Source: Alphaproteobacteria bacterium
GTDB lineage: Bacteria > Pseudomonadota > Alphaproteobacteria > JAEULC01
Direction: 5' to 3'
Length of the DNA stretch: 33,697 nt
Assembly: GCA_020846275.1 (NCBI GenBank)
Contig: JADLEG010000078.1
Span: 1 to 33,697 of the forward strand
Position 1 is the first letter of the stretch. Each line of letters begins with the position of its first letter. The translations under genes and the position numbers were made by a program. This document shows positions 25,324 to 33,697 of this stretch, in pieces. The notes under the pieces were generated by a model that was not told the origin of the DNA, made no database searches, and saw only the letters and a list, made by a program, of their open reading frames with translations.

Positions 25324-25878
25324 ATGCCGGTCATGCCCGACCACTGGATCCGCACGCAGGCCAAGGCCACGGGCATGATCGATCCGTTCGTCGACGGGAT
25401 GAAGCGCGAGGGGGTGGTCTCCTACGGCCTGTCGTCCTATGGCTACGACGCGCGGGTGGCGGACGAGTTCAAGATCTTCACCAATGTCGACAACGCGCTG
25501 GTCGATCCCAAGGCGTTTTCCGCGCAGAGCTTCGTCGACCGCAAGCAGGAGGTCTGCATCATCCCGCCCAACAGCTTCGTGCTGGGGCGCACGCTCGAGT
25601 ATTTCCGCGTGCCGCGCGACGTGCTGGTGATCTGCCTGGGAAAGTCGACCTACGCGCGCTGCGGCATCATCGTCAACGTCACGCCGCTGGAGCCGGAATG
25701 GGAGGGGCACGTGACGCTGGAGTTCTCCAACACCTCGCCGCTCCCGGCCAAGATCTACGCCAATGAGGGCGCCTGCCAATTCCTGTTCCTCAAGGGCGAC
25801 AGCGCCTGCGAGACCTCCTATCGCGACCGCGGCGGCAAGTACATGGGCCAGCGCGGCGTGACCCTGCCGAAACTCTAG
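25324..25878 (+). CDS. dcd: dCTP deaminase
   Basis: This enzyme deaminates dCTP to dUTP in the cytoplasm, feeding dTTP synthesis. At 184 residues it has the family length. The catalytic block [10 protein letters not shown] supplies S108 and R112, and E133 in HVTLEF is the expected catalytic glutamate. SSYGYDARV near the start and [12 protein letters not shown] at the end are typical of Dcd. A run of G's (GGGGGA) about 10 bases upstream serves as the ribosome-binding site. The gene sits between the small basic protein and murA (20-base gap), all on one strand. The sequence looks monofunctional, without the extra features of bifunctional deaminase/dUTPases that I could point to. Confidence 0.96.
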   Translation: MPVMPDHWIRTQAKATGMIDPFVDGMKREGVVSYGLSSYGYDARVADEFKIFTNVDNALVDPKAFSAQSFVDRKQEVCIIPPNSFVLGRTLEYFRVPRDVLVICLGKSTYARCGIIVNVTPLEPEWEGHVTLEFSNTSPLPAKIYANEGACQFLFLKGDSACETSYRDRGGKYMGQRGVTLPKL

Positions 25879-25898
25879 GACGCTCAAGGAATCCAGGA

Positions 25899-27221
25899 AT
25901 GGACCGACTTCGCATCGCGGGCGGCAAGCGGCTGGTGGGCGAGATCCCGATCGGCGGGGCCAAGAATGCCGCCCTGCCGCTGATGGCGGCGAGCCTGCTG
26001 ACCGACCAGGAGCTGACGCTGCGACACGTGCCGCGGCTGGCGGACATCGACACGATGACCAATCTTCTGGTCCAGCACGGCGTGACCATCACCCTGGTCG
26101 GCGCCAACGGCAAGAACGGCAACGGGCACGCCAAGGGCGACGAACGGCGCGCCAATGGCGGCGGCGTCACCATGCGGCTCAAGGCCGACGACGTGGGCAG
26201 CACCACGGCGCCCTATGACCTGGTGCGCAAGATGCGCGCCTCGGTGCTGGTGCTGGGGCCGCTGGTGGCGCGCCACGGCCAGGCGCGGGTGTCGCTGCCC
26301 GGGGGGTGCGCGATCGGCACGCGGCCGATCGACCTGCACCTGAAGGGGCTGCAGGAGCTGGGGGCCGAGGTGGTGCTGGAAGGCGGCTATGTCACCGCGC
26401 GCGCCCCCCACGGGCTGACCGGCGCGCGCATCGTGTTCCCCCAGGTCTCTGTGGGCGCGACCGAGAACCTGCTGATGGCGGCATCGCTGGCGCGCGGCGA
26501 AACCGTGCTGGTCAATGCCGCGCGCGAGCCCGAAGTGGCCGACCTGGCGCGCTGCCTGGTGGCGATGGGCGCTGAGATCGAGGGTATCGGCACCGACCAG
26601 ATCGTGGTGCGCGGCGTCGACCGCCTGCACGCCGCCGAGCACCAGATCGTGCCGGACCGCATCGAGGCGGGCACCTTCGCCATCGCCGCGGCGATCACCG
26701 GCGGCGATATCGAGCTCCTGGGCATGGACTTGGCGCTGATGGAGGCGCCGGCCAAGACGCTGGGCGAGGCCGGGGTCGCGATGTCCGGCACCGAGCGCGG
26801 CATCCGCGTGGCGGCGGGCAATCGCCGGCCCGCCGGCGTCGATGTGATGACCGAGCCTTTCCCCGGCTTCCCGACCGACCTGCAGGCGCAGATGATGGCG
26901 CTGATGACGGTGTCGGAGGGGGCCGCCATGATCACCGAGACGATCTTCGAGAACCGCTTCATGCACGTACCCGAGCTCTGCCGGATGGGCGCCAACATCA
27001 ACGTGCATGGATCGTCGGCGATGGTGCGCGGGGTTGCGTCGCTGACCGGCGCGCCGGTGATGGCGACCGACCTGCGCGCCTCGGTCTCGCTGGTGCTGGC
27101 CGGGCTCGCGGCGCGCGGCGAGACGACGGTCAACCGCATCTACCATCTGGACCGCGGCTACGAGCGCGTCGAGGAGAAGCTCGCGGCCTGCGGCGCGGAT
27201 ATCGAGCGGGTGCGCGACTAG
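25899..27221 (+). CDS. murA: UDP-N-acetylglucosamine 1-carboxyvinyltransferase
   Basis: First committed step of peptidoglycan precursor synthesis: transfer of enolpyruvate from phosphoenolpyruvate to UDP-GlcNAc, in the cytoplasm. The 440-residue sequence has K22 in [12 protein letters not shown] and the active-site cysteine C137 in [15 protein letters not shown] (the fosfomycin-sensitive form). The ends of the two lobes are complete, including [18 protein letters not shown] and [11 protein letters not shown]. Residues about 68-90 ([20 protein letters not shown]) are an extra glycine/asparagine-rich loop compared with the usual 418-residue enzyme. The last four bases overlap the end of the opposite-strand gene at 27218. 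Confidence 0.97.
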   Translation: MDRLRIAGGKRLVGEIPIGGAKNAALPLMAASLLTDQELTLRHVPRLADIDTMTNLLVQHGVTITLVGANGKNGNGHAKGDERRANGGGVTMRLKADDVGSTTAPYDLVRKMRASVLVLGPLVARHGQARVSLPGGCAIGTRPIDLHLKGLQELGAEVVLEGGYVTARAPHGLTGARIVFPQVSVGATENLLMAASLARGETVLVNAAREPEVADLARCLVAMGAEIEGIGTDQIVVRGVDRLHAAEHQIVPDRIEAGTFAIAAAITGGDIELLGMDLALMEAPAKTLGEAGVAMSGTERGIRVAAGNRRPAGVDVMTEPFPGFPTDLQAQMMALMTVSEGAAMITETIFENRFMHVPELCRMGANINVHGSSAMVRGVASLTGAPVMATDLRASVSLVLAGLAARGETTVNRIYHLDRGYERVEEKLAACGADIERVRD

Positions 27222-27529
27222 CGCAGAAAGCGGATCTCCCGGCCGACCGCCTTGGCCGGCGCTTGCTCCCAGCCGTCACCGGTCGCCATCAGGCAGGCCC
27301 GCCCGTTGGGAAAGCTGACCAGCAAGGTCCAGGTGCCGCTGTCGGAAGTCGTCAACTCGACCACCGCGCCGTTCTCGGTGATGCCGACGCCGGTCGGCCT
27401 CTCGTGATATTGATCCTTGAGGCGCGCCAGCACGTCGTTGCGCTCGGCGCAGGGGGATTGCTCCTGGGCAAGGGCCGGGACGCTGGCTGTCGCAGCCAGT
27501 ATGGCCAACGTCAAGATGTGGTACTTCAT
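27218..27529 (-). CDS. Small secreted protein of unknown function
   Basis: A 103-residue protein with a clear Sec signal peptide ([21 protein letters not shown], likely cut before QEQ). The mature 80 residues contain two cysteines (SPCAERND and RACLMATG) that could form one disulfide, and a strand-rich middle ([20 protein letters not shown]). Similar small periplasmic proteins occur in alphaproteobacteria to my recollection, but no function is assigned. The ATG at 27529 has a strong AGGAGG 5 bases upstream. Its stop overlaps that of murA by 4 bases, tail to tail. It interrupts the otherwise one-way murA-to-hisD cluster. Confidence 0.85.
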   Translation of the reverse strand: MKYHILTLAILAATASVPALAQEQSPCAERNDVLARLKDQYHERPTGVGITENGAVVELTTSDSGTWTLLVSFPNGRACLMATGDGWEQAPAKAVGREIRFLR

Positions 27530-27662
27530 CAAAGCCTCCTTTCAAGGCCTCGTTTGACCTGTCCTCCCTTGTTGTTGTCGTCGGGTAGAGCAACGGCGGC
27601 GTAGGCCCGGAGTTCCCGGGCGGGAATCGCGCCGGGTGCAGGCATTGGGTAGGATCGAGGCG

Positions 27663-28118
27663 ATGGAGCACAAGGGCGGCTGTCATTGCGGCAACATCCG
27701 CGTCCGGCTGCGCCTCGCCGGCCGTCCGGCCGACAGCGTGCTGCGCGCCTGCGGCTGCGCGTTCTGCCGCGCCCACGCCACGCGCACGGTCGCGGACCCG
27801 CAGGGCCTGTTCGAGGCCTGGGCCGCGGACTGGTCGCTGGTCGAGCGCTATCGCTTCGGCACGCGCACCGCCGACTACCTGATCTGCCGGCGCTGCGGCG
27901 TCTATGTGGCGGCAATCTGCGAGACCGCATCGGGCTTGCGCGCGGTCGTCAATGTCAACAGCCTGGACGATCGCGCCGCATTCACCCGCGCGCCCGAGGC
28001 GATGGACTATGACGGCGAAACCCCGTCGGCGCGCCTGGCGCGGCGCGCCGAGCGGTGGATGCCCGCGCGGCTGCACGACCATCCCGAAGCCGGGGGAGGC
28101 GGAGGCCTGGCCGGTTAA
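27663..28118 (+). CDS. GFA-fold zinc-binding protein (glutathione-dependent formaldehyde-activating enzyme-like)
   Basis: A 151-residue protein with the zinc ligands of the GFA/Mss4-like fold: GGCHCGNIRVR near the start, CGCAFCRAH in the middle and ICRRCGVYV further on. The family is named after an enzyme that speeds the joining of formaldehyde and glutathione, but most members are of unknown activity, so function is not claimed. The ATG at 27663 is chosen because AGGA lies 8 bases upstream and homology begins there; the frame is open nine codons earlier. It is divergent from the secreted-protein gene, with a 133-base gap in which no clear promoter was seen. Confidence 0.88.
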   Translation: MEHKGGCHCGNIRVRLRLAGRPADSVLRACGCAFCRAHATRTVADPQGLFEAWAADWSLVERYRFGTRTADYLICRRCGVYVAAICETASGLRAVVNVNSLDDRAAFTRAPEAMDYDGETPSARLARRAERWMPARLHDHPEAGGGGGLAG

Positions 28119-28160
28119 GGCTTTCCCCGATCGCCGCTTTGCAGTATCTCCACGGACCGA

Positions 28161-28200
28161 CGCCCCCCGGAGCCCGCCGCCCCCCGGAGTCCGCCGCCCC
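28161..28200. repeat. Tandem 17-base repeat just before the DUF2948 gene
   Basis: CGCCCCCCGGAGCCCGC (28161-28177) is followed directly by CGCCCCCCGGAGTCCGC (28178-28194) and a partial third copy, CGCCCC, which touches the ATG at 28201. The copies differ at one base. Each carries a GGAG that could act as a ribosome-binding site, the nearer one 12 bases or so from the ATG. Confidence 0.6.
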
Positions 28201-28665
28201 ATGAGTTCCGACGCCCCGCAAGACCGGCTGCGCCTGCGCGCCGAGGATGACGAGGACCTGGCGGTCCTGTCGGCCTGCCTGCAGGACGCGCTGGTGGCGG
28301 TGCGGGACATCGCCTACCTGCCGGCCGAGCGCCGGCTGATCCTGTCGGCCAACCGCTTCCGCTGGGAAAGCGCCGATCCGCAGGCCGAGCGGGTGCGCTG
28401 CGGGTTGATGATCGAAGGAGTTCGCGCGATCCGCCAGAAGGGCATCGACCAGTCGCAGCCCGGCATTCTGCTGTCGATCCTGGCGCTGCGGCGCGTGGCG
28501 GGTGCGTCCGGCCCGGCCGAGGTCGAGATCCTGTTCGCGGGCGGAGCGGCGCTGCGCGTGGCCGCGGAGCGCGTGCAGGTGCAGGTGCGCGACATGGAGG
28601 CGCCTTACCCGACCGCGTGGCGACCGCATCACACGCTGGACGATCCCGCGTCCGGGGCCTCATGA
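28201..28665 (+). CDS. DUF2948 family protein
   Basis: A 154-residue cytoplasmic protein. It matches the small alphaproteobacterial family annotated as DUF2948 in content and in place: LRLRAEDDEDLAVLSACLQDALV, then RRLILSANRFRWES, and a C-terminal stretch LFAGGAALRVAAERV and RDMEAPYPTAWRPHH. Members are regularly found next to murA and the his genes, as here. No enzymatic residues are known and the function is unknown. The ATG at 28201 is used: the frame continues upstream, but only through GC-rich repeats. hisG begins 9 bases after its stop, so it is part of the his operon. Confidence 0.88.
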   Translation: MSSDAPQDRLRLRAEDDEDLAVLSACLQDALVAVRDIAYLPAERRLILSANRFRWESADPQAERVRCGLMIEGVRAIRQKGIDQSQPGILLSILALRRVAGASGPAEVEILFAGGAALRVAAERVQVQVRDMEAPYPTAWRPHHTLDDPASGAS

Positions 28666-28674
28666 TCGGTCGCC

Positions 28675-29337
28675 ATGATCCGCGCGGAACCCCTTGTCCT
28701 CGCCCTGCCCAAAGGCCGGGTCCTTGATGCCGTCGCTCCGATCCTGGAGCGGGTGGGCATCGTGCCCGAGCCGGCCTTCGCCGATCCCGATGACCGCAAG
28801 CTGCGCTTCGCCACCAACCTTCCGCAGGTCGCGATCGTGCGCGTTCGCAGCTTCGACGTGGCGACCTTCGTCGCCTTCGGCGGCGCCCAGCTCGGCGTCG
28901 CCGGCAACGACGTGCTGATGGAATTCGACTATCCCGAGATCTATGCCCCCGTGGACCTGAAGGTCGGGCATTGCCGGCTGGTGGTGGCCGAGCCCGCCGC
29001 GATGGTGCACGAGGACGATCCGATGCGCTGGAGCCATGTGCGCGTCGCCACCAAGTATCCGTCGCTGACCGAGCGCCATTTCGCGCGGCGCGGGGTGCAG
29101 GCCGAGTGCATCCGGCTCAGCGGCGCCATCGAGCTCGCCCCGTCGCTCGGCCTTTGCCATCGCATCGTCGACCTGGTGCAGACAGGCGGCACGTTGAAGG
29201 CGAACGGGCTTGTGGAGGTCGAGCGCATCGCCGAGGTGACGTCGCGCCTGGCGGTCAACCGCGCCGCGCTGAAGACGCGGCCGGACGAGTTGATGGGCTG
29301 GATCGAGAAATTCCGCGAGGCTGCCGATGCCGCTTAA
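28675..29337 (+). CDS. hisG: ATP phosphoribosyltransferase, short form
   Basis: First enzyme of histidine synthesis: ATP plus PRPP gives phosphoribosyl-ATP. At 220 residues it is the short form lacking the C-terminal regulatory domain, so it needs the HisZ partner, which is not in the window. Family features include [18 protein letters not shown] near the start, [11 protein letters not shown], and [17 protein letters not shown], the PRPP-binding region. The end overlaps hisD by 11 bases, pointing to coupled translation. It is part of the run DUF2948-hisG-hisD-UPF0262-phosphatase. Confidence 0.95.
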   Translation: MIRAEPLVLALPKGRVLDAVAPILERVGIVPEPAFADPDDRKLRFATNLPQVAIVRVRSFDVATFVAFGGAQLGVAGNDVLMEFDYPEIYAPVDLKVGHCRLVVAEPAAMVHEDDPMRWSHVRVATKYPSLTERHFARRGVQAECIRLSGAIELAPSLGLCHRIVDLVQTGGTLKANGLVEVERIAEVTSRLAVNRAALKTRPDELMGWIEKFREAADAA

Positions 29338-30640
29338 GCTGATCGCCGGCGATCCCGATTTCGCCCGGCACTTCCAGTCCTTCGTGGCGGCGCGGCGCGG
29401 CGCGGCGCCCGACGTCGCCGCCGCGGTGACGGCGATCCTGGCGGATGTCCGCGCGCGCGGCGACCAGGCGTTGGTGGAGCTGACGCGGCGCTTCGACCGG
29501 CTCGACGTCGCAACCGCCGCTGCCCTGGCGGTGACCGGCGCGGAGATCGACGCCGCGGTGCAGGCGGTGCCGCAAGCCACCCACGACGCGCTCGACCTTG
29601 CCGCCCGGCGCATCGAGGATTTCCACCGCCGGCAGCTTCCCAAGGACGAGCGCTGGCGCGACGCGGCGGGGGTCACGCTCGGCTGGCGCTGGACGGCGCT
29701 GTCGGCGGTCGGACTCTACGTGCCGGGCGGCACTGCGGCCTATCCAAGCTCGGTGCTGATGAACGCGATCCCGGCACGGGTCGCGGGCGTGGGCCGCATC
29801 GCCATGGTCGTGCCGGCGCCGGACGGCACGCTCAACCCGCTGGTGCTGGCGGCCGCGCGCCGCGCCGGGATGGACGAGATCTGGCGCGTCGGCGGGGCGC
29901 AGGCGGTGGCCGCGCTCGCCTTCGGCACCGAGACCATCCGGCCGGTCGACAAGATCGTGGGCCCCGGCAATGCCTATGTCGCCGAGGCCAAGCGCCAGGT
30001 GTTCGGCATCGTCGGCATCGATTCGATCGCCGGCCCCTCGGAGATCCTGGTGGTGGCGGACCGCGACAACGATCCGGCCTGGATCGCCGCCGACCTGCTG
30101 TCCCAGGCCGAGCACGACGCGGCATCGCAATCCGTCCTGATCACCGACGACCCGGCCCTGGCCGACAGCGTCGTCCAGGTGGTCGAGGTGCTGCTGCAGC
30201 GCCTGCCGCGCGCCGAGATCGCCGGCGCAAGCTGGCGCGACCATGGAGCGGTGATCCTGGTCGAAGACCTGATCGGCGAAGCGCCGGCGCTAGTCGACGC
30301 GTTGGCGCCCGAGCATGTCGAGCTGGCCGTGGCCGACCCCGAGACGCTGATGGGCCGGATCGCCCATGCCGGCGCGATCTTCCTGGGGCGCCACACGCCC
30401 GAGGCGATCGGCGACTACGTCGCCGGATCGAACCACGTGCTGCCGACCTCGCGCGCGGCGCGCTACGCCTCGGGCCTCGGCGTGCTCGATTTCATGAAGC
30501 GCAGCTCGATCGTCGCCTGCGATGCCGCCGCCGCGCGCGCGATCGGTCCCGCGGCGGTCGCGCTGGCCGCGGCCGAGGGGCTGGACGCGCATGCGATCTC
30601 GGTCGCGCTGCGCCTGGGCGGCGGGCCGGACTCCCGGTGA
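29327..30640 (+). CDS. hisD: Histidinol dehydrogenase
   Basis: Catalyses the last two steps of histidine synthesis (histidinol to histidine, NAD-dependent, zinc-containing). The 437-residue length is normal. Recognisable blocks are [17 protein letters not shown], the [13 protein letters not shown] region, [12 protein letters not shown], the zinc site Q260/H263 in SQAEHDAAS, and GSNHVLPTS near the C-terminus. It overlaps hisG by 11 bases, and its stop overlaps the next gene's GTG start (GTGA). This dense packing marks a single operon. Confidence 0.97.
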   Translation: MPLKLIAGDPDFARHFQSFVAARRGAAPDVAAAVTAILADVRARGDQALVELTRRFDRLDVATAAALAVTGAEIDAAVQAVPQATHDALDLAARRIEDFHRRQLPKDERWRDAAGVTLGWRWTALSAVGLYVPGGTAAYPSSVLMNAIPARVAGVGRIAMVVPAPDGTLNPLVLAAARRAGMDEIWRVGGAQAVAALAFGTETIRPVDKIVGPGNAYVAEAKRQVFGIVGIDSIAGPSEILVVADRDNDPAWIAADLLSQAEHDAASQSVLITDDPALADSVVQVVEVLLQRLPRAEIAGASWRDHGAVILVEDLIGEAPALVDALAPEHVELAVADPETLMGRIAHAGAIFLGRHTPEAIGDYVAGSNHVLPTSRAARYASGLGVLDFMKRSSIVACDAAAARAIGPAAVALAAAEGLDAHAISVALRLGGGPDSR

Positions 30641-31146
30641 GCGCGCCCAAGGACGGGCCGGACAAGGCGGCGGCGCGCAGCCCCAACCGCATCGTCAAGA
30701 TCACGCTCGACGAGAAGAGCGTGGTGCGCCGCGCGCCCGAGATCGAGCACGAGCGCGCGGTCGCGATCTTCGACCTGATCGAGGACAACAGCTTCGCCCC
30801 CACCGGCGACCTCGAGGGTCCGTTCGCGCTGCACCTGTCGGTCGCCGACAATCGGCTGGTGATGGACATCAAGCGCGAGAACGACCAGCCGCTCACCCGC
30901 GTCGTCCTGCCGCTCAGCCCCTTCCGCCGCATCGTCAAGGACTACTTCCAGGTCTGCGAGAGCTATTTCCAGGCCATCCGCAGCGCGCCGGCCTCGCGCA
31001 TCGAGGCGATCGACATGGGCAGGCGCGGCCTGCACAACGAGGGCTCGGACCTGCTGCGCCAGCGGCTGAAGGACAAGGTCGAGATCGACAACGATACCGC
31101 GCGCCGGCTGTTCACGCTGGTCTGCGTGCTGCACATCCGCGGATAG
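30637..31146 (+). CDS. UPF0262 family protein
   Basis: A 169-residue soluble protein. The pattern [35 protein letters not shown] and [20 protein letters not shown] is that of the alphaproteobacterial UPF0262 family, which lies next to hisD in many genomes. The GTG at 30637 overlaps the hisD stop. No catalytic motif, signal peptide or membrane helix is seen, and no function has been established to my knowledge. The phosphatase gene follows after 7 bases. Confidence 0.93.
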   Translation: MSAPKDGPDKAAARSPNRIVKITLDEKSVVRRAPEIEHERAVAIFDLIEDNSFAPTGDLEGPFALHLSVADNRLVMDIKRENDQPLTRVVLPLSPFRRIVKDYFQVCESYFQAIRSAPASRIEAIDMGRRGLHNEGSDLLRQRLKDKVEIDNDTARRLFTLVCVLHIRG

Positions 31147-31153
31147 AAGCGCG

Positions 31154-31597
31154 ATGGCCGACGCGCCGGGAAGCGTGCTGTTCGCCTGCACCATGAATGC
31201 GGTCCGCTCGCCGATGGCCGAGGCGATACTCAAGCATTTGCACGGCCGGCTGATCTACGTCGATTCGGTCGGCGTGCGTCAGGGCGAGATCGACCCGATG
31301 GCCGTCGAGGTGCTCGACGAGATCGGCATCGACGCCCGCCGCCACAAGGCGAAGAGCTTCGACCAGCTCGAGGACGGGTTCTACGACCTGATCATCACGC
31401 TGTCGCCCGAGGCGCAGCACCGCGCGGTCGAGTTGACGCGCACCATGGCCTGCGAAGTCGAGTTCTGGAACACGTTCGACCCGCAGATCGTCGAAGGCAA
31501 CCGCGAGCAGCGCCTGGACGCCTACCGCCAGGTCCGCGACCAGCTGTTGCGCCGGATCAAGGAACGATTTCCGGTGGCCGGCGGGCCGGCGGTGTGA
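31154..31597 (+). CDS. Low-molecular-weight protein tyrosine phosphatase family protein (arsenate reductase-like)
   Basis: This 147-residue protein has the phosphate-binding loop Cx5R: C12-TMNAV-R18-S in VLFACTMNAVRSPMAEAIL. The general-acid region is FDPQIVEG rather than the usual DP plus small residues, so substrate range is uncertain. The fold is shared by protein phosphatases and thioredoxin-type arsenate reductases. In related genomes this gene follows UPF0262, as here, and is itself followed by infA and maf; in this window those are not found and a repeat element follows. A 7-bp hairpin with a 4-base loop at 31617-31634 lies 20 bases past the stop. Confidence 0.9.
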   Translation: MADAPGSVLFACTMNAVRSPMAEAILKHLHGRLIYVDSVGVRQGEIDPMAVEVLDEIGIDARRHKAKSFDQLEDGFYDLIITLSPEAQHRAVELTRTMACEVEFWNTFDPQIVEGNREQRLDAYRQVRDQLLRRIKERFPVAGGPAV

Positions 31598-31616
31598 ACT
31601 TATCTGTCATGGCCTC

Positions 31617-31634
31617 CCGGCCACGCCTGGCCGG
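31617..31634 (+). terminator. Possible terminator-like hairpin after the his operon
   Basis: CCGGCCA (31617-31623) pairs perfectly with TGGCCGG (31628-31634) around CGCC, 20 bases after the phosphatase stop. No T-run follows, so it would need Rho or act only as a 3'-end stabiliser. Confidence 0.35.
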
Positions 31635-31671
31635 TAGACCGAGGACTGAGCACCAATTCGTCCCCAAGGTC

Positions 31672-32185
31672 GTCATGCCTGGGCTTGAGCCACGGCTGTC
31701 CGGTTGACGCCTGTCGCGTGCGTGCCTCTCTCTTGTCCCCCCTGCCCTTGCGGGAGGGGGTTAGGGGGAGGGGGCCGCTCGCACAACGTCGCCGCGCATC
31801 GGCTCGTCTTCCATCCGGAAACCACCAAGGCACCAAGGCACCAAGGCCAGAAAGAAAGATCCGCCAGCACGGCACCACGTCGGTATCGGGCATCCGTCTT
31901 CCGGCGTCGTGTCCGTGGTGTCGTCGTGGTTCAATTCCTTCTTCTTGGCGTCTTGGTGCCTTGGTGGTTTCCTTGCGCGCTGGACGGGCCGAACAGCGCG
32001 GGCGGCGATGTGAGAAGCCCCCTCCCCCTAACCCCCTCCCGCAAGGAGAGGGGGGACAAGAGGAAAGCGCCGTAGGTCATCGAGCGCGAGAACCTAACCC
32101 CCTCCCGCAAGGGAGGGGGGACAAGAGAGAGGCACGCACGCGACAGGCGTCAACCGGACACCCGTGGCTCAAGGCCGGGCATGAC
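31672..32185. repeat. Composite nested inverted-repeat element (about 514 bp, non-coding)
   Basis: The ends are near-perfect inverted repeats of about 93 bases: 31672-31765 (starting GTCATGCC) and 32093-32185 (ending GGGCATGAC), with 3 mismatches and one single-base gap. A third, shorter copy of the inner part of this arm lies inverted at 32017-32063 and pairs with about 46 bases of the left arm, up to 31775. Nested within, GGAAACCACCAAGGCACCAAG at 31817-31837 has a perfect 21-bp inverted partner at 31952-31972. No plausible protein is encoded; reading frames here simply follow the repeats. No transposase or clear target duplication is seen. It resembles a MITE-like or REP-cluster intergenic element. 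The gap of 794 bases between the phosphatase and sdhC contains this element plus the sdhC promoter. Confidence 0.85.
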
Positions 32186-32299
32186 GAAGCAGGAAAGCGG
32201 GCCGAACCGGGCCAGGCCTCTTCACCTTCGCTTCATCACTTTGGATGAGCATCGCCATCGCTTAGAACGATGAGAAGCAAGCGAAATCCCGCCCCGTCG

Positions 32300-32327
32300 T
32301 TGACTTGACCGGACGAGGGGGTTAAAC
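32300..32327 (+). promoter_or_regulatory. Likely promoter of the sdh operon
   Basis: TTGACT (32300-32305) and TTAAAC (32322-32327) are separated by 16 bases, about 65 bases before the sdhC ATG. The -35 is a strong match and the -10 a fair one. 32186-32299 shows no gene. Confidence 0.45.
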
Positions 32328-32391
32328 GGGACGACACGAACGACTAGCGCTTTGCGACGGCGGGTGAGGCCGTACGCCAGCGAGGACATGG

Positions 32392-32778
32392 ATGGCCGCT
32401 CGACCGCGCCCGCTTTCGCCGCATCTCCAGGTCTATCGCCCGCAGATCACGACGGTTCTGTCGATCACCCATCGCGCGACCGGCGTGGCGCTGGCGGTCG
32501 GCACCTTGATGCTGACCTGCTGGCTGGTCGCTGCGGCCACGGGCCCCACGGCGCACGAGGTGCTGCAGGTCTGGCTCGGCGGCATCATCGGCCGGCTCCT
32601 GCTGCTGGGATGGACCTTCGCGCTGTTCTTCCACCTCTGCAACGGCATCCGGCACCTGCTGTGGGACACCGGCTGGGGGTTCGACCTGAAGCAGGTCGAC
32701 ATGACGGGATGGACCGTCGTCGCCGCCTCGGCGGTGCTGACCGTGGCCGCCTGGGTCGCGGCCTACGCGCTGCGGTGA
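32392..32778 (+). CDS. sdhC: Succinate dehydrogenase cytochrome b556 subunit
   Basis: Membrane anchor of complex II, helping bind haem b and quinone. The 128 residues contain three membrane helices and the family opening RPLSPHLQVYRPQITTVLSI followed by THRATGVAL, whose serine and arginine lie near the quinone site. The haem-ligand histidine is expected in FFHLCNGIRHLLWD. GAGG lies 6 bases before the ATG at 32392; another ATG four bases earlier is out of frame. sdhD follows after 13 bases and sdhA after that, the standard sdhCDA(B) order. Confidence 0.95.
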   Translation: MAARPRPLSPHLQVYRPQITTVLSITHRATGVALAVGTLMLTCWLVAAATGPTAHEVLQVWLGGIIGRLLLLGWTFALFFHLCNGIRHLLWDTGWGFDLKQVDMTGWTVVAASAVLTVAAWVAAYALR

Positions 32779-32791
32779 GGGAGACGGCCCG

Positions 32792-33172
32792 ATGACCTTG
32801 CGATCCCCCCTCGGCGCGGTGCGCGGGCTCGGTTCGGCAAAGGACGGCACGCATCACTGGTGGATGCAGCGCGTCACCGCGGTGGCCTTGGTGCCGCTGA
32901 CGATCTGGTTCGTCATCGGCGTGATCGGCCATGTCGGCGCCGAGCAGTCGGCGATGCAGGCCTGGATGGCGAGCCCGATCAACGCCGCGATGATGATCTT
33001 CTACGTGGCGACCGCCTTCTATCACGGCCAGCTCGGCATGCAGGTGGTGATCGAGGATTATGTGCACGAGGAGCTGGCGAAGGTCGCCGCGATCATCGTG
33101 GTCAAGCTCACCGCCGCGCTGTTCGGGCTGACCTCGGTGATCGCCGTGCTGATGCTGGCGATGGGACGCTAG
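32792..33172 (+). CDS. sdhD: Succinate dehydrogenase hydrophobic membrane anchor subunit
   Basis: The 126-residue second membrane anchor of complex II. It begins with [20 protein letters not shown] and carries three hydrophobic helices, with a histidine in [19 protein letters not shown] that is the usual haem ligand. The start has GGGAGA just upstream, 13 bases after the sdhC stop. The stop is 4 bases before the sdhA ATG. Confidence 0.94.
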   Translation: MTLRSPLGAVRGLGSAKDGTHHWWMQRVTAVALVPLTIWFVIGVIGHVGAEQSAMQAWMASPINAAMMIFYVATAFYHGQLGMQVVIEDYVHEELAKVAAIIVVKLTAALFGLTSVIAVLMLAMGR

Positions 33173-33176
33173 GGCC

Positions 33177-33697
33177 ATGCCGTTGGATACAGCGAAAGCG
33201 ACCTCGCCGGCCATCAACGGCCAGGCCTACAAGGTGGTCGACCACACCTACGACGTGGTCGTCGTCGGCGCGGGCGGCGCGGGCTTGCGCGCGACCTTCG
33301 GCATGGCCGAGAAGGGCCTGCGCACGGCCTGCATCACCAAGGTGTTCCCCACGCGCAGCCACACCGTGGCGGCGCAGGGCGGCATGTCGGCGTCGCTCGG
33401 CAACATGGGCGAGGACGACTGGCGCTGGCACATGTACGACACCATCAAGGGGTCGGACTGGCTGGGCGACCAGGACGCGATCGAGTACATGGTGCGCGAG
33501 GCCGTGCCGGCGGTGGTGGAGCTCGAGCACTACGGCGTGCCGTTCTCGCGCACGCCCGAGGGCAAGATCTACCAGCGCCCGTTCGGCGGCATGACCACGC
33601 GCTACGGCGAGGGCATCGCGCACCGCACCTGCGCCGCGGCCGACCGCACCGGGCACGCCATCCTGCACACGCTCTACCAGCAGGCGCTGAAGCACCA
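33177..33697 (+). CDS. sdhA: Succinate dehydrogenase flavoprotein subunit (N-terminal part, runs off the window)
   Basis: The catalytic flavoprotein of complex II, oxidising succinate to fumarate. Only the first 173 codons are present. The FAD-binding loop [19 protein letters not shown] begins near residue 27. The covalent FAD attachment histidine is H62 in [38 protein letters not shown] and [15 protein letters not shown] follow, all as expected. The ATG at 33177 is 4 bases after the sdhD stop. The gene continues beyond the end of the window, and sdhB would be expected after it. Confidence 0.97.
   Translation, partial: MPLDTAKATSPAINGQAYKVVDHTYDVVVVGAGGAGLRATFGMAEKGLRTACITKVFPTRSHTVAAQGGMSASLGNMGEDDWRWHMYDTIKGSDWLGDQDAIEYMVREAVPAVVELEHYGVPFSRTPEGKIYQRPFGGMTTRYGEGIAHRTCAAADRTGHAILHTLYQQALKH

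Noticed and set aside
31817..31972. Direct CACCAAGG repeats considered as a CRISPR-like array
   Set aside because: Units are only 8 bases, contiguous and without spacers, and no cas genes are present; they belong to the inverted-repeat core.
31685..32248. Reading frame of 187 residues and others across the repeat element
   Set aside because: Their translations just follow the inverted repeats (proline- and glycine-rich, mirrored segments), with no start context or family match.

Overview
This window looks like chromosomal DNA from a high-GC alphaproteobacterium, most likely from the Rhodospirillales or a relative such as Reyranella. That placement is inference. It rests on the base composition, on the gene order murA / DUF2948 / hisG(short) / hisD / UPF0262 / low-molecular-weight phosphatase, on the trxB-lysR pair, on a TRAP transporter with fused small and large permease parts, and on a LivM-LivG fusion. 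There is no phage, integrase, transposase or CRISPR array. Most of the very long opposite-strand reading frames are GC-rich shadows of real genes.

Region by region. (1) 1-2479 (+): the end of an ABC substrate-binding protein gene, then a LivH-type and a LivM-type permease gene. No ATPase gene follows. Instead 2484-2603 (-) holds a 39-codon relic of a LivG ATPase start on the opposite strand. (2) 2966-7955 (+): a complete second branched-chain-amino-acid-type ABC importer (binding protein, LivH, LivM-LivG fusion, LivF). (3) 7956-8291: a convergent gap with a run of hairpins and a terminator that make sense only as minus-strand RNA. (4) 8292-10316 (-): trxB and a LysR regulator, with a good trxB promoter. 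(5) 10404-17695 (-): an SGNH hydrolase, a TAXI binding protein, a fused TRAP permease, a 2-oxoglutarate/Fe(II) oxygenase and a 647-residue protein of unknown function. (6) 17981-24580: a membrane class III adenylate/guanylate cyclase (+), converging on a cytoplasmic multi-PAS hybrid histidine kinase and a single-domain response regulator (-). (7) 24834-24908 (-): tRNA-Thr(GGT). (8) 25054-31597: a small basic protein, dcd, murA, a secreted small protein (-), a GFA-fold zinc protein, DUF2948, hisG, hisD, UPF0262 and a phosphatase. (9) 31672-32185: a non-coding element made of nested inverted repeats, lying where infA and maf would usually follow. (10) 32392-33697 (+): sdhC, sdhD and the start of sdhA.

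Functional themes are solute uptake (two Liv-type ABC systems and one TRAP-TAXI system), signalling (PAS kinase, response regulator, cyclase), thioredoxin redox balance, and housekeeping (cell wall precursor, dUTP supply, histidine synthesis, TCA cycle and respiration). The items most worth a second look are the nested-palindrome element, the tetraloop-bearing minus-strand RNA downstream of lysR, the inverted livG relic, the oxygenase plus unknown-protein pair, and the SGNH gene that seems to start at a CTG codon.
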